Assembly: GCA_004762155.1 (NCBI GenBank)
Contig: SIHP01000003.1
Coordinates: forward strand, 248,001 to 312,000
Length of the DNA stretch: 64,000 bases
DNA from: Flavobacteriaceae bacterium
GTDB lineage: Bacteria > Bacteroidota > Bacteroidia > Flavobacteriales > Flavobacteriaceae
Direction of reading: 5' to 3'
The number at the start of each line of letters is the position of its first letter. The stretch's first letter is position 1. Below, piece by piece: positions 16,722 to 25,279 of this stretch. A program made the translations under genes and the position numbers. The notes below the pieces were generated by a model, which was not told the origin of the DNA, did no database searches, and saw nothing but the letters and a program-made list of their open reading frames with translations.

Positions 16722-17771
16722 ATGAGTAAACTAAGCCCGTCCTTTTTAGAAGATATATACCCAAAAATTAAAGAAAAATCTCTTTTTGGAAAATGGATAA
16801 CTTTTACGGATATAGCTCCTTTATATAAAGAATTATCAGAAGTTATTTCTTCTGAAGTAATTGGTACATCAGAAGAAAATCGTCCAATTTATAAATTAAA
16901 ATTAGGTTCTGGAGATAAAAAGATTCTTATATGGAGTCAAATGCACGGAAATGAAAGTACAGGAACAAAAGCCGTTTTTGATTTTTTAAACTTTATTAAA
17001 AAGTATTTAAATACTGAAGAAGTTCAAGATTTATTAAAAGAGTGTACTATTCAAATTATACCAATGTTAAATCCAGATGGAGCATTGGCTTATACAAGAG
17101 TTAATGCTAATGATGTAGATTTAAATAGAGATGCAGTAGCTAAAATAGCAAAAGAAAGTAAGTTGTTAAGAAGTGTTTTAGATGATTTTAATCCAAAATT
17201 TTGTTTTAATCTTCACGATCAACGAACTATTTTTGGTGTTGAAGGTACACAAAACCCAGCAACAATTTCTTTTTTAGCACCATCAGAAGAGATAACTCGT
17301 AAGGTAACTGACGGAAGAAAAGAGACAATGAATGTAATTGCTGCCATGAATGAATTATTACAAGAAATAATTCCTGATCATGTAGGACTCTATACTGATG
17401 AGTTTTACCCAACAGCAACTGGAGACAATTTTCAGAAATTAGGACATAATTGTATTCTAATAGAAGCAGGACATTACCCAGAAGATTATGATAGAGAAGA
17501 GACCAGAAAATTTAATTTTTATGCATTATTAAAAGGTCTTTATCATATTGTTAAAAATAGTAGTTTTAAAAAACATAATTCGTACTTTTGCATACCTAAA
17601 AATAACAAATCTTTTTTTGATGTTATTCATCGTTATAAAACAACAGATGATATAGCTTTTCAATTTAAGGATGAAATAATAGAAAATAAATTAACTTCTA
17701 CACTGGTTAAACAAAAAGAAGGTGATTTAAAAGACTATTTTGGGCATAATGAAATCGTTTTCGAAAAATAA
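16722..17771 (+). CDS. M14-family zinc carboxypeptidase-like protein
   Basis: A 349-residue protein with the M14 zinc site: HGNEST near residue 76 supplies HxxE, and FNLHDQR near residue 165 supplies the third histidine. The substrate-binding segment is DVDLNRDA, and a late glutamate lies in LIEAGHYPED. There is no signal peptide, so it is probably cytoplasmic and resembles succinylglutamate desuccinylase/aspartoacylase-like or murein-peptide amidase-like M14 enzymes. It lies 39 nt after the aminotransferase gene and may be cotranscribed. Confidence 0.85.
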   Translation: MSKLSPSFLEDIYPKIKEKSLFGKWITFTDIAPLYKELSEVISSEVIGTSEENRPIYKLKLGSGDKKILIWSQMHGNESTGTKAVFDFLNFIKKYLNTEEVQDLLKECTIQIIPMLNPDGALAYTRVNANDVDLNRDAVAKIAKESKLLRSVLDDFNPKFCFNLHDQRTIFGVEGTQNPATISFLAPSEEITRKVTDGRKETMNVIAAMNELLQEIIPDHVGLYTDEFYPTATGDNFQKLGHNCILIEAGHYPEDYDREETRKFNFYALLKGLYHIVKNSSFKKHNSYFCIPKNNKSFFDVIHRYKTTDDIAFQFKDEIIENKLTSTLVKQKEGDLKDYFGHNEIVFEK

Positions 17772-17827
17772 ATATATGTTTTTTGAATATTTTTCATAAA
17801 AAATCGCTTAAAAATAAATTAAATTTA

Positions 17828-17835
17828 TATTTTTG
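17828..17835 (+). promoter_or_regulatory. -7 promoter box (TATTTTTG) of the Lrp/AsnC regulator
   Basis: TATTTTTG, 27 nt upstream of the chosen ATG at 17863. The TTG at its end could be read as an alternative start, but a promoter reading is better supported. Confidence 0.45.
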
Positions 17836-17862
17836 TATCAAACATTGAATAAAAAACAAAAG

Positions 17863-18342
17863 ATGAAAAAATTCGTATTAGATGAGATCGATCATCAAAT
17901 CTTAGACATCTTAATTGAGAATGCTCGAACTCCTTTTACAGATATCGCAAAAAAATTGTTAGTATCTGCAGGAACGATTCACGTTCGTGTTAAGAAGATG
18001 GAAGATGAAGGAATTATCCAAGGATCTACCTTAACTTTAAATTATGAGAAAATGGGCTACTCTTTTATAGCTCATGTTGGAGTTTATCTTGAGAAAACTT
18101 CTATGACACAACATGTGATAGAAAATTTAAGATTAATACCAAATGTAACTGTAGCATATGTAACAGCAGGAAAGTACAACATTTTTTGTAAAGTTAGAGC
18201 TAAAGGTACTAATGATGCTAAAGAGGTTATTTATAAGATTGATGATGTACACGGAGTTAACCGTACAGAAACAATGATTTCTTTAGAAGAAAGCATAAAT
18301 GACAAAAAGAGAATGATGCATGCTATTTTTCAAGAATTATAG
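17863..18342 (+). CDS. Lrp/AsnC family transcriptional regulator
   Basis: A 159-residue regulator. The N-terminal helix-turn-helix is visible as HQILDILIENARTPFTDIAK and AGTIHVRVKKMEDEGII. The C-terminal RAM/effector domain includes IAHVGVYLEKT, IPNVTVAYVTAGKYNIFCKV and a terminal ferredoxin-like strand. I begin at the ATG at 17863 (MKKFVLDEID), because the ten-residue upstream extension begins inside the promoter box. Family members respond to amino acids. Its neighbours (aminotransferase, M14 peptidase) are compatible with amino-acid metabolism but do not define a regulon. A perfect-palindrome terminator follows. Confidence 0.92.
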   Translation: MKKFVLDEIDHQILDILIENARTPFTDIAKKLLVSAGTIHVRVKKMEDEGIIQGSTLTLNYEKMGYSFIAHVGVYLEKTSMTQHVIENLRLIPNVTVAYVTAGKYNIFCKVRAKGTNDAKEVIYKIDDVHGVNRTETMISLEESINDKKRMMHAIFQEL

Positions 18343-18372
18343 TTTTAAAAAGTAAACATTCAGAATTTACAA

Positions 18373-18410
18373 TACAAAAAGAGAGCAATTTAAATTGCTC
18401 TCTTTTTGTA
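18373..18410. terminator. Palindromic terminator after the Lrp/AsnC gene
   Basis: A perfect 38-bp palindrome (19-bp arms meeting at 18391/18392) with the core AAAAAGAGAGCAATTT and a T run. It shares the AAAAGAGAGC half with the terminator at 3971-4002. It lies between convergent genes and probably serves both directions. Confidence 0.88.
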
Positions 18411-18508
18411 TATAAATAAAAGTTAAACAAAATCAGTGAAAACTACTGTAATTTTAATCCATTCATTTAAAATAGGTTAAATAAAAGTTTGTGTATACCT
18501 GTAGATTA

Positions 18509-19159
18509 TTAAAACAATTCTTTAAGTTCTGCAAAGCTTTCAATTACAGCATTAGCATTTTTTAAAGTCTGATTATCTACTAACGGGTTTTTATAACCAA
18601 AAACAAAAATACCAGCATCGTTAGCGGCTTTAATACCATTATCGGAATCTTCTATAACAATACAGTTTTCTTTTGGGAAATCACCTAAAACAGCAGCTTT
18701 TTCAAATATTTCTGGATGCGGTTTAGAAGCTTTCAAATCTGCACCACTTATTTTAGTTTTAAAATATTGATGTAAATCAAAACGATCAAAAACACGATTA
18801 ATATTTACCATTGCAGAAGAAGATGCTAGAATTAGAGTGATTCCTTTTTTATGGAAATATTTAATAATGTCTTCAACACCATGTACTAAATGTAAATTTG
18901 GATCATTTTCAAAAAAGTTAACATAACGTTTTCTTTTATTGAAGACTAAATCTTCAGGATTATCATTTAAATTAAAATGTTTTTTTAATCGTTGAAAAGC
19001 ATTTAAAGTAGATGAACCAGTTAAAGTAACATAAAGTTCTTCAGAAACCTTTAAACCTAAAGATTCAAAGGTTTCATAATATGCTTTTTTATGTAATTGT
19101 TCTGAGTCGATGATCACACCATCCATATCAAAGATTACACATTTTAAGTTTTGTATCAT
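18509..19159 (-). CDS. HAD-superfamily phosphatase/phosphoglucomutase-like
   Basis: A 216-residue HAD subfamily IA protein. Motif I is FDMDGVIIDS with both aspartates (residues 10 and 12). A four-helix cap follows. Motif II is ASSSAMV, motif III is KASKPHPEIF and motif IV is IVIEDSDNGIKAA. The combination resembles beta-phosphoglucomutase or 2-deoxyglucose-6-phosphate phosphatase-type enzymes; the substrate is not assignable. Its ATG overlaps the stop of the DCC1-like gene by one base (TAATG), so the two are translationally coupled. Confidence 0.9.
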   Translation of the reverse strand: MIQNLKCVIFDMDGVIIDSEQLHKKAYYETFESLGLKVSEELYVTLTGSSTLNAFQRLKKHFNLNDNPEDLVFNKRKRYVNFFENDPNLHLVHGVEDIIKYFHKKGITLILASSSAMVNINRVFDRFDLHQYFKTKISGADLKASKPHPEIFEKAAVLGDFPKENCIVIEDSDNGIKAANDAGIFVFGYKNPLVDNQTLKNANAVIESFAELKELF

Positions 19160-19575
19160 TAAATTAAAAATTTAGATTGTAATTCAGTAGTTGGTATCAT
19201 ACAACTTTCTTTTTTACCAAACCATTTATATCTGTTTTTAGCAATATAATCATATATAAAATCTCGAAAAGATATTGGAAATACCCAACCTAGTTGCGTA
19301 AGATTCCAAAAACCTCCAAAATCATTCATAATTTTTAAAGCTGCCGATGATTTTATTTCATAAGAAACGTTAGGTTCAAATAAAACAATAGAATCTATTT
19401 TAGAAACATCAATATTTAAATATTTTATGATTTTTTTTCCAGTTTCAGATTGTAAAGAAGCAAAAACAAAAACATTTTTGTGATCATGCTTAATAACCTT
19501 TAAAACTGCATCATTACAAAGGTTACAAACACCATCAAATAAAATTATCTTTTTGTTTTTGGGCAAATCAATCAT
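19159..19575 (-). CDS. DCC1-like thiol-disulfide oxidoreductase family protein (DUF393)
   Basis: A 138-residue protein starting at the ATG at 19575; the codon just upstream is TTG and not needed. The N-terminal FDGVCNLCND contains the DxxCxxC motif that names the DCC1 family. Other conserved segments are FASLQSETGKKI and YRWFG-like YKWFGKKESC near the C-terminus. The CxxC suggests a thioredoxin-like fold, but the biochemical role is poorly known. It is coupled to the HAD gene downstream. A -7 box lies 18 nt upstream. Confidence 0.88.
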   Translation of the reverse strand: MIDLPKNKKIILFDGVCNLCNDAVLKVIKHDHKNVFVFASLQSETGKKIIKYLNIDVSKIDSIVLFEPNVSYEIKSSAALKIMNDFGGFWNLTQLGWVFPISFRDFIYDYIAKNRYKWFGKKESCMIPTTELQSKFLI

Positions 19576-19593
19576 CAAATAAAATATTTTTCA

Positions 19594-19601
19594 CAAATTT
19601 A
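19594..19601 (-). promoter_or_regulatory. -7 promoter box (TAAATTTG) of the DCC1-HAD operon
   Basis: The minus strand reads TAAATTTG. With the ATG at 19575, the leader would be about 15 nt. Confidence 0.4.
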
Positions 19602-19731
19602 TGTAACAATATTTTATAACCACCGTCTTATGAGAAGTAATTAATTGATAACTTAAAAATTGTATGTTTTAACATAACGTTAGGAACTCAATTTTTAACA
19701 ATTATTAACTTAGTAAAAATTAACCAAACCA

Positions 19732-20424
19732 ATGATTCGAATAGAAAACTTACACAAATCTTATCCAATAGGAAAAGATTCTCTTCATGTTTTAAAAGGG
19801 TTGAACCTACATATTAAAGAAGGCGAATTTGTTTCAATAATGGGATCTTCTGGTTCTGGAAAATCTACTTTATTAAATATTGTAGGATTGCTAGACACAC
19901 ATAATGAAGGAAATTACTTTTTAAATGGAGAATTAATTGAGGATTTGAATGAAACAAAAGCTGCTCTTTTAAGAAATAAGTTTTTAGGTTTTGTTTTCCA
20001 ATCTTTTAATTTAATATCTTATAAAACAGCTTTAGAAAATGTTGCTTTACCATTATACTATAAGGGAATTGCAAGAAAAGAACGATTAAAGATTGCTTTA
20101 GATTATTTAGAAAAAGTTGGATTAAAAGATTGGGCAAATCATTTACCAAATGAACTGTCTGGTGGTCAAAAACAACGTGTAGCAATTGCGAGAGCTTTAG
20201 CAACAAAACCAAAAGTTGTTTTAGCCGATGAACCTACAGGAGCATTAGATTCTACAACAACAGATTCTGTAATGGATTTGTTAAAAGAAATTAATGATGA
20301 AGGAATGACCGTTTTTGTAATTACACATGAAGAGGAAGTAGCAGAACAGACCAAAAGAATTGTTCGTTTAAAAGATGGAGTAATTATTAGTGATGAGTAC
20401 ACAGCTACTCTTAAAACTGTTTAA
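19732..20424 (+). CDS. ABC transporter ATPase, MacB/LolD-like
   Basis: A 230-residue ATP-binding subunit of the lipoprotein/macrolide-exporter (LolD/MacB) type. Walker A is GSSGSGKST, the signature is LSGGQKQR and Walker B is VVLADEPTGALDS, followed by the H-loop VITHE. It is the first of four consecutive genes (ATPase, two FtsX-like permeases, membrane fusion protein) separated by 2, 1 and 40 bp. These form a tripartite efflux unit driven by ATP hydrolysis in the inner membrane. Confidence 0.93.
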   Translation: MIRIENLHKSYPIGKDSLHVLKGLNLHIKEGEFVSIMGSSGSGKSTLLNIVGLLDTHNEGNYFLNGELIEDLNETKAALLRNKFLGFVFQSFNLISYKTALENVALPLYYKGIARKERLKIALDYLEKVGLKDWANHLPNELSGGQKQRVAIARALATKPKVVLADEPTGALDSTTTDSVMDLLKEINDEGMTVFVITHEEEVAEQTKRIVRLKDGVIISDEYTATLKTV

Positions 20425-20426
20425 AT

Positions 20427-21656
20427 ATGTTTGATTTAGATAGTTGGAGAGAGATTTTTCAAAGCATTAGTAAAAATAAATTACGATCAATCTTATCAGG
20501 ATTTACTGTAGCTTTTGCAATTTTGTTATTTACTTTATTGTTTGGTATTGGTAATGGACTTCAAAATACATTTAAAAATGAGTTTGCAAAAGATGCCATC
20601 AACTCAATATATATATGGTCTAATAAAACTACAAAGCCTTATAAAGGAAAACAAAGTGGTAGACAAATTCAGTTTAAAAATGAAGATTTTGAATATATAA
20701 GAGAAAAGTACTTCGATAAAATTCAAATGATTAGTCCTCGTATCCAAAGAACAGTAGAGGTTGTTTATAAGAATGAGCAAGATAATTATACATTAAGAGG
20801 TGTCTACCCAAAATATGATTTCTTAGAATCTGCTCAAGTTACAGAAGGACGTTTCTTGAATATTAGAGATGTAAAACAAAGATCCAAAATTGTGATTATT
20901 GGAAAAATGGTTGAAAAAGACTTATTTGGACAGTTAAGTGCTTATGGTAAGGAGTTAAACATTGGAGGTATTATATATAAAGTAATAGGTGTTTTTTCTG
21001 ATCCTGGAGGAGATAGTGATGAGCGTTTTATTTACACACCATTTACAACAATGCAACAAATTTATGGGAATAACGATCATGTTGATGAGTTTGGAATGAC
21101 TTATAACCCTAAATTAAGTATAAATGAAGCGATACAATTTAGTGATAAACTATTGAAGGACTTGAAGCAGAAACATGATGTAGCTCCGAATGATCAACGA
21201 GGAATTAGAGTACGTAATTATGCTTCTGATAATCAAGAAGTATCTGGAATGATGGTTGGTTTGGGTATTTTAATATTTATTATTGGAATAGGAACTTTAA
21301 TAGCAGGTGTTGTAGGTATCAGTAATATTATGGTATACATTGTAAAAGAACGAACTAAAGAATTAGGAATTAGAAAGGCAGTAGGAGCAACACCAAAGAA
21401 GATAATATCTATGATTATGTTAGAATCTGTTTTTATAACAGCATTATCTGGGTATATAGGTTTAACAATTGGAGTTGGTATATTAAAATTAGCAGGACCT
21501 ACACTTAAAAAGTATTTTATTTTAAATCCAGGAGTTTCAACGTCAGTAGTTGTTGGAGCAACAATGATTTTAATATTGGCAGGTATTATTGCAGGGTATT
21601 TACCAGCAAAAAGAGCTGCACGTATAAAACCAATAGTAGCATTAAGAGCAGATTAA
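20427..21656 (+). CDS. MacB-like ABC transporter permease (first of two)
   Basis: A 409-residue permease with one N-terminal helix (about residues 20-42), a large periplasmic MacB-type domain, and three C-terminal helices in the FtsX domain. The cytoplasmic loop VKERTKELGIRKAVGATPKK between helices is diagnostic of this family. It pairs with the next gene. The two are paralogues that would form a heterodimeric transmembrane part. Confidence 0.92.
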   Translation: MFDLDSWREIFQSISKNKLRSILSGFTVAFAILLFTLLFGIGNGLQNTFKNEFAKDAINSIYIWSNKTTKPYKGKQSGRQIQFKNEDFEYIREKYFDKIQMISPRIQRTVEVVYKNEQDNYTLRGVYPKYDFLESAQVTEGRFLNIRDVKQRSKIVIIGKMVEKDLFGQLSAYGKELNIGGIIYKVIGVFSDPGGDSDERFIYTPFTTMQQIYGNNDHVDEFGMTYNPKLSINEAIQFSDKLLKDLKQKHDVAPNDQRGIRVRNYASDNQEVSGMMVGLGILIFIIGIGTLIAGVVGISNIMVYIVKERTKELGIRKAVGATPKKIISMIMLESVFITALSGYIGLTIGVGILKLAGPTLKKYFILNPGVSTSVVVGATMILILAGIIAGYLPAKRAARIKPIVALRAD

Positions 21657-21657
21657 T

Positions 21658-22875
21658 ATGGGGTTTTTATTTGATAAAGATGTTTGGCAAGAAATTTACG
21701 GTAGTATTCGTAAAAATAAAACAAGAACGGCAATTACTATTTTTGGTGCCTTTTGGGGAATTCTATTATTAGTAGGGTTATTAGGAGCTGCTAAAGGAAT
21801 AGAAAATGGTTTTAATAGCATGTTTGGAGATTTTGCAACCAATAGTGTTTTTATGAGCGGAAGTAGAACTTCAAAAGCTTTTAAGGGTTTTCAAAAAGGG
21901 CGTCAAATAACATTAACAACTGGAGATGTTGAAAAAATTAGAAGTGAAATTAAAGATGTAGAATTTGTTGTTCCAAGAAATGTAACAGGTGGCCAGGTTA
22001 TTCATGGTTTTAAATCTGGTAATTTTACAGTTTTTGGAGATTACCCTTTTCTAGATAAAGTTCAAAAGAAAAAATTAACAGCAGGTAGATTCATTAATGA
22101 AAATGATATTAATGAAAATAAAAAAGTATGTGTAATAAGTACTGAGGTTTATAAACAGTTATATGATAAAGATGAAGAAGCTTTAGGTACTTATGTAAAA
22201 ATTAATAATATTAGTTATTTAGTTATTGGAGTATATAAGCCAGGAAGGTTTGAAGGTTCCAATAATGTTCATATACCTTTCAGCACATTTAAATTAGTAT
22301 ACAATAAAGGAGACAAGTTTACATGGATGGTAATTACTGGAAAAGCTGGAAGTGATATTGTTCAGGTAGAAGCTGATGTTAAGTTACTAATTAAAAACTT
22401 ACACAAAATACACCCAGATGATACAAGAGCATTAAGAGGATTTAATTTGGGAAAAGAAATAGCAAAAGTTACAGGGTTTTTAACGGGAATGCAGTTTTTA
22501 ACTTGGTTCGTTGGTATTGCAACATTAATTGCTGGAGTTTTTGCTATTGGCAATATTTTATTAATAACAGTAAAAGAACGTACTAAAGAAATAGGAATTA
22601 GAAGAGCGCTAGGAGCAACACCAGGAAAAATCAAACAACAGATTATATTAGAATCCGTTTTTTTAACATTATTAGCAGGTTCTCTAGGTATAATTGCAGG
22701 AGGTGGAGTGTTAATGATCGTAGATCATTTGGAGTTATTAGTGAATCCAACGGTAGATATTCCAATTGTATTAATAGCATATGCAGTATTGGTTACATTA
22801 GGTACTTTAATTGGTTTTATACCAGCTTATATGGCAACTGTAATACAACCTATTGAAGCATTAAGAGAAGAATAA
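21658..22875 (+). CDS. MacB-like ABC transporter permease (second of two)
   Basis: A 405-residue paralogue of the preceding permease with the same plan: an N-terminal helix with KNKTRTAITIFGAFWGILLL, a periplasmic domain, and three C-terminal helices with VKERTKEIGIRRALGATPGK. It starts one base after the previous stop. Tandem permease genes instead of a single MacB are common in Bacteroidota. Confidence 0.92.
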   Translation: MGFLFDKDVWQEIYGSIRKNKTRTAITIFGAFWGILLLVGLLGAAKGIENGFNSMFGDFATNSVFMSGSRTSKAFKGFQKGRQITLTTGDVEKIRSEIKDVEFVVPRNVTGGQVIHGFKSGNFTVFGDYPFLDKVQKKKLTAGRFINENDINENKKVCVISTEVYKQLYDKDEEALGTYVKINNISYLVIGVYKPGRFEGSNNVHIPFSTFKLVYNKGDKFTWMVITGKAGSDIVQVEADVKLLIKNLHKIHPDDTRALRGFNLGKEIAKVTGFLTGMQFLTWFVGIATLIAGVFAIGNILLITVKERTKEIGIRRALGATPGKIKQQIILESVFLTLLAGSLGIIAGGGVLMIVDHLELLVNPTVDIPIVLIAYAVLVTLGTLIGFIPAYMATVIQPIEALREE

Positions 22876-22915
22876 AATAGCAACTAAACAAAAAATAAGA
22901 ATAAAAAAGGAACAA

Positions 22916-24025
22916 ATGAAAAAAACAATCATTTTTGGTGGAATAATACTAGCACTTATAGCAGTGTTAATATGGTTTGGGAAAAAAAATAGTGCATCAC
23001 CAGTTGAATATAAAACTGAAAAAGCATTTGAAACATCAATAGTTAAAAAGAGTGTAGCTACTGGTAAAGTAGTTCCTTTAGAAGAAGTAGAAATAAAACC
23101 TCAAATAGCAGGGATTATTAGTAAAATTGTTGCTGTAGAAGGTCAAATAGTTAAAGCAGGGGATTTAATAGCAACAGTAAGAGTTGTACCTAATGTAGAG
23201 TCATTAAATGCTGCAAATGGAGATATTAAAAACGCAAAAATAACTTATGATAATGCAAAAATGCAGAATGAAAGAAATCAAACTTTATTTGATAAAGGAG
23301 TAATTTCTCGTTTAGAGTTTGAAAACTCTCAATTAAGTTTTAATAACGCAAAACAACGTTTGTCTAATGCAAAATCTAATTTAGATATTATTAGAAGAGG
23401 TACAACTTCTGGTTTAGGTAATGTTGCAAACACAAGTATTCGTGCAACTGCCTCAGGTATGATTGTAGAAATTCCTATTAAAAAAGGAGCACAAGTAATA
23501 CAAAGTAACAGTTTTAATGCAGGTACTACAATTGCTACTATTGCAGATATGACTAAAATGATTTTTGAAGGACAAGTAGACGAGTCTGAGGTGGGTAAAT
23601 TAATAAAAGGAACGAATATAGAAGTTGCCTTAGGAGCAATTGAAGATAAAAAATTCCCAGCAGTTTTAAATTTTATAGCACCAAAAGGAACAGAAGAGTC
23701 AGGAGCTGTTCAGTTTAAAATTAAAGCGGATGTTTCTTTAGATGATAAATACTTTATTAGAGCAGGTTATAGTGCGAATGCAGAGATTGTTTTAGATAAA
23801 AAAGACGATATATTAGCAATAAAAGAGGCATTATTACAGTTTGATAGAAAAACAGAAAAGCCTTATGTAGAAATTAAAACAGGTGAACAAGAGTTTGAAA
23901 AAAGAGATATAAAATTAGGGATTTCAGATGGTGTAAATGTAGAAATTTTAGAAGGTGTAACAGCTGAGGATGAAATTAAAATATGGAATAAAGTAGAGGA
24001 AGATAAAGACGATAATGATGACTAA
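22916..24025 (+). CDS. Efflux membrane fusion protein (HlyD/MacA family)
   Basis: A 369-residue periplasmic adaptor. An N-terminal anchor (TIIFGGIILALIAVLIWFG) is followed by a biotinyl/lipoyl-like half (PLEEVEIKPQIAGIISKIVA), a coiled-coil hairpin rich in Asn/Lys (about residues 90-160), the second lipoyl half (RATASGMIVEIPIKKGAQVI) and a beta-barrel domain. The tail is acidic. It would connect the ABC exporter to an outer-membrane TolC-type channel, which is not encoded here. A terminator follows at 24053. Confidence 0.9.
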   Translation: MKKTIIFGGIILALIAVLIWFGKKNSASPVEYKTEKAFETSIVKKSVATGKVVPLEEVEIKPQIAGIISKIVAVEGQIVKAGDLIATVRVVPNVESLNAANGDIKNAKITYDNAKMQNERNQTLFDKGVISRLEFENSQLSFNNAKQRLSNAKSNLDIIRRGTTSGLGNVANTSIRATASGMIVEIPIKKGAQVIQSNSFNAGTTIATIADMTKMIFEGQVDESEVGKLIKGTNIEVALGAIEDKKFPAVLNFIAPKGTEESGAVQFKIKADVSLDDKYFIRAGYSANAEIVLDKKDDILAIKEALLQFDRKTEKPYVEIKTGEQEFEKRDIKLGISDGVNVEILEGVTAEDEIKIWNKVEEDKDDNDD

Positions 24026-24052
24026 TCAATTTATTTGATTTTTTTGTTCGGT

Positions 24053-24089
24053 AAAAGAGGAGGCTTTAATAGGTTTTCCTCTTTTTATT
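24053..24089 (+). terminator. Terminator of the MacAB-type operon
   Basis: AAAAGAGGA (24053-24061) pairs with TCCTCTTTT (24077-24085) around a 15-nt loop and is followed by a T-rich tail. Confidence 0.7.
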
Positions 24090-24138
24090 TGTTACTATTT
24101 TTTATAAATTATTAATGTCAACTAAAAAAAGACAAAAA

Positions 24139-24200
24139 AATCCTTCTAATTTTAGATTTTGTATTCTTTTTTGATTACAAAATCTAAAATTAGAAGGATT
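24139..24200. terminator. Very long bidirectional hairpin (25-bp perfect stem)
   Basis: The bases 24139-24163 are perfectly complementary to 24176-24200, with a 12-nt loop. The stem begins AATCCTTCTAATTTTAG. It sits between the convergent exporter operon and the dehydrogenase gene, and is the longest uninterrupted stem I saw in the window. Confidence 0.85.
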
Positions 24201-24225
24201 GTTATATAATTTTAAAAACTTAAAA

Positions 24226-25113
24226 CTAACTAAACATTTTAGCTACTTTTTCTGCTTTTCTACTTTCAGAATAATCATAAAAACCTTCACCAGATTTAAT
24301 ACCTAATTTACCAGCCATAACCATATTCACTAATAATGGGCAAGGAGCATATTTAGGATTTTTAAAACCATCGTGCATTACGTTTAAGATAGACAAACAA
24401 ACATCTAAACCAATAAAATCAGCTAATTGTAAAGGTCCCATTGGATGTGCCATTCCTAATTTCATAACGGTATCAATTTCAGCAACACCAGCAACACCAT
24501 TGTATAAGGTTTCTATAGACTCGTTAATCATTGGCATTAAAATTCTGTTGGCAACAAAACCAGGGTAATCATTTACTTCAACCGGAACTTTACTAATTTT
24601 CTTAGTTAAATCTACAGTAAAATTCATTACTTCATCAGAGGTATTATAACCTCTAATAATTTCAACCAATTTCATAATTGGTACAGGATTCATAAAATGC
24701 ATTCCAATTACTCGTTCAGGATTTGTAACAACTGAAGCAATTTTAGTAATTGATATAGATGATGTGTTAGAAGCTAATATTGTGTCTGTATTACAAACAT
24801 CACTTAATTGCTTAAAAATTTTCAATTTTAAGTCTACATTTTCAGTAGCAGCTTCTACAACCAAACTAGCGTTTTTTACACCGTCTTCAACAGATGTAAA
24901 TGTTTTTATATTAGCAAGAGTATCATTTTTTGTAGCCTCAGATATTTTCTCTTTAGCTACCATTCTATCTAAATTTTTAGTAATAGTAGCAATTCCTTTT
25001 GTTAAAGCATTTTCAGAAATGTCAATTAACATAACATTATAACCAAATTGAGCAAAAGTATGAGCAATTCCATTCCCCATAGTTCCAGCTCCAATAACAG
25101 CAATGTTTTTCAT
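24226..25113 (-). CDS. hbd: 3-hydroxybutyryl-CoA dehydrogenase
   Basis: A 295-residue NAD-dependent 3-hydroxyacyl-CoA dehydrogenase. The N-terminal Rossmann motif is GAGTMGNGIAHTFAQFGY. The catalytic histidine is in IGMHFMNPVPIMKLVE near residue 140, and the segment NDYPGFVANRILMPMINE precedes the all-helical C-terminal dimerisation domain. It acts in beta-oxidation, amino-acid degradation or butanoate metabolism. It is a stand-alone dehydrogenase without a fused enoyl-CoA hydratase. A copy of the structured intergenic repeat lies just upstream of its start. Confidence 0.93.
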   Translation of the reverse strand: MKNIAVIGAGTMGNGIAHTFAQFGYNVMLIDISENALTKGIATITKNLDRMVAKEKISEATKNDTLANIKTFTSVEDGVKNASLVVEAATENVDLKLKIFKQLSDVCNTDTILASNTSSISITKIASVVTNPERVIGMHFMNPVPIMKLVEIIRGYNTSDEVMNFTVDLTKKISKVPVEVNDYPGFVANRILMPMINESIETLYNGVAGVAEIDTVMKLGMAHPMGPLQLADFIGLDVCLSILNVMHDGFKNPKYAPCPLLVNMVMAGKLGIKSGEGFYDYSESRKAEKVAKMFS

Positions 25114-25139
25114 AAAGAAGTAAGTTTTTAGTATTATTT

Positions 25140-25237
25140 GTGTGTTTCCTTAACAGGTCGGGCTTTCGTTACTCGCTTTTTTTAGAAGAAAAATCTAAAA
25201 AAGAGCTCAAACACATCACTCAATCCCTAACACTTTT
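25140..25237 (+). repeat. Structured intergenic repeat, copy A
   Basis: One of three copies (others at 39492-39588, inverted, and 50885-50987). Conserved blocks are GGTCGGGCTTTCGTTACTCGC and AAAGAGCTCAAACA. The outer arms are GTGTT (25142-25146) with AACAC (25229-25233). The small hairpin is CCT-TAAC-AGG (25148-25157). The central stem is CTTTTTTTAGA (25176-25186) with TCTAAAAAAG (25194-25203) around an AGAAAAA loop. All three arms differ in sequence from the other copies yet remain paired. Confidence 0.85.
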
Positions 25238-25279
25238 AGTTAAAATAATTAGAATATTAAATTTGATTTTCAATAAAAA

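Noticed and set aside
17833..17862. Upstream TTG start extending the Lrp/AsnC protein by ten residues
   Set aside because: The TTG lies inside the -7 box and the added residues are not part of the fold; the ATG at 17863 fits the family.
19732..22875. LolCDE lipoprotein-release system
   Set aside because: It carries a MacA-type fusion protein and both permeases have the large MacB-like periplasmic domain, so efflux is the better reading.
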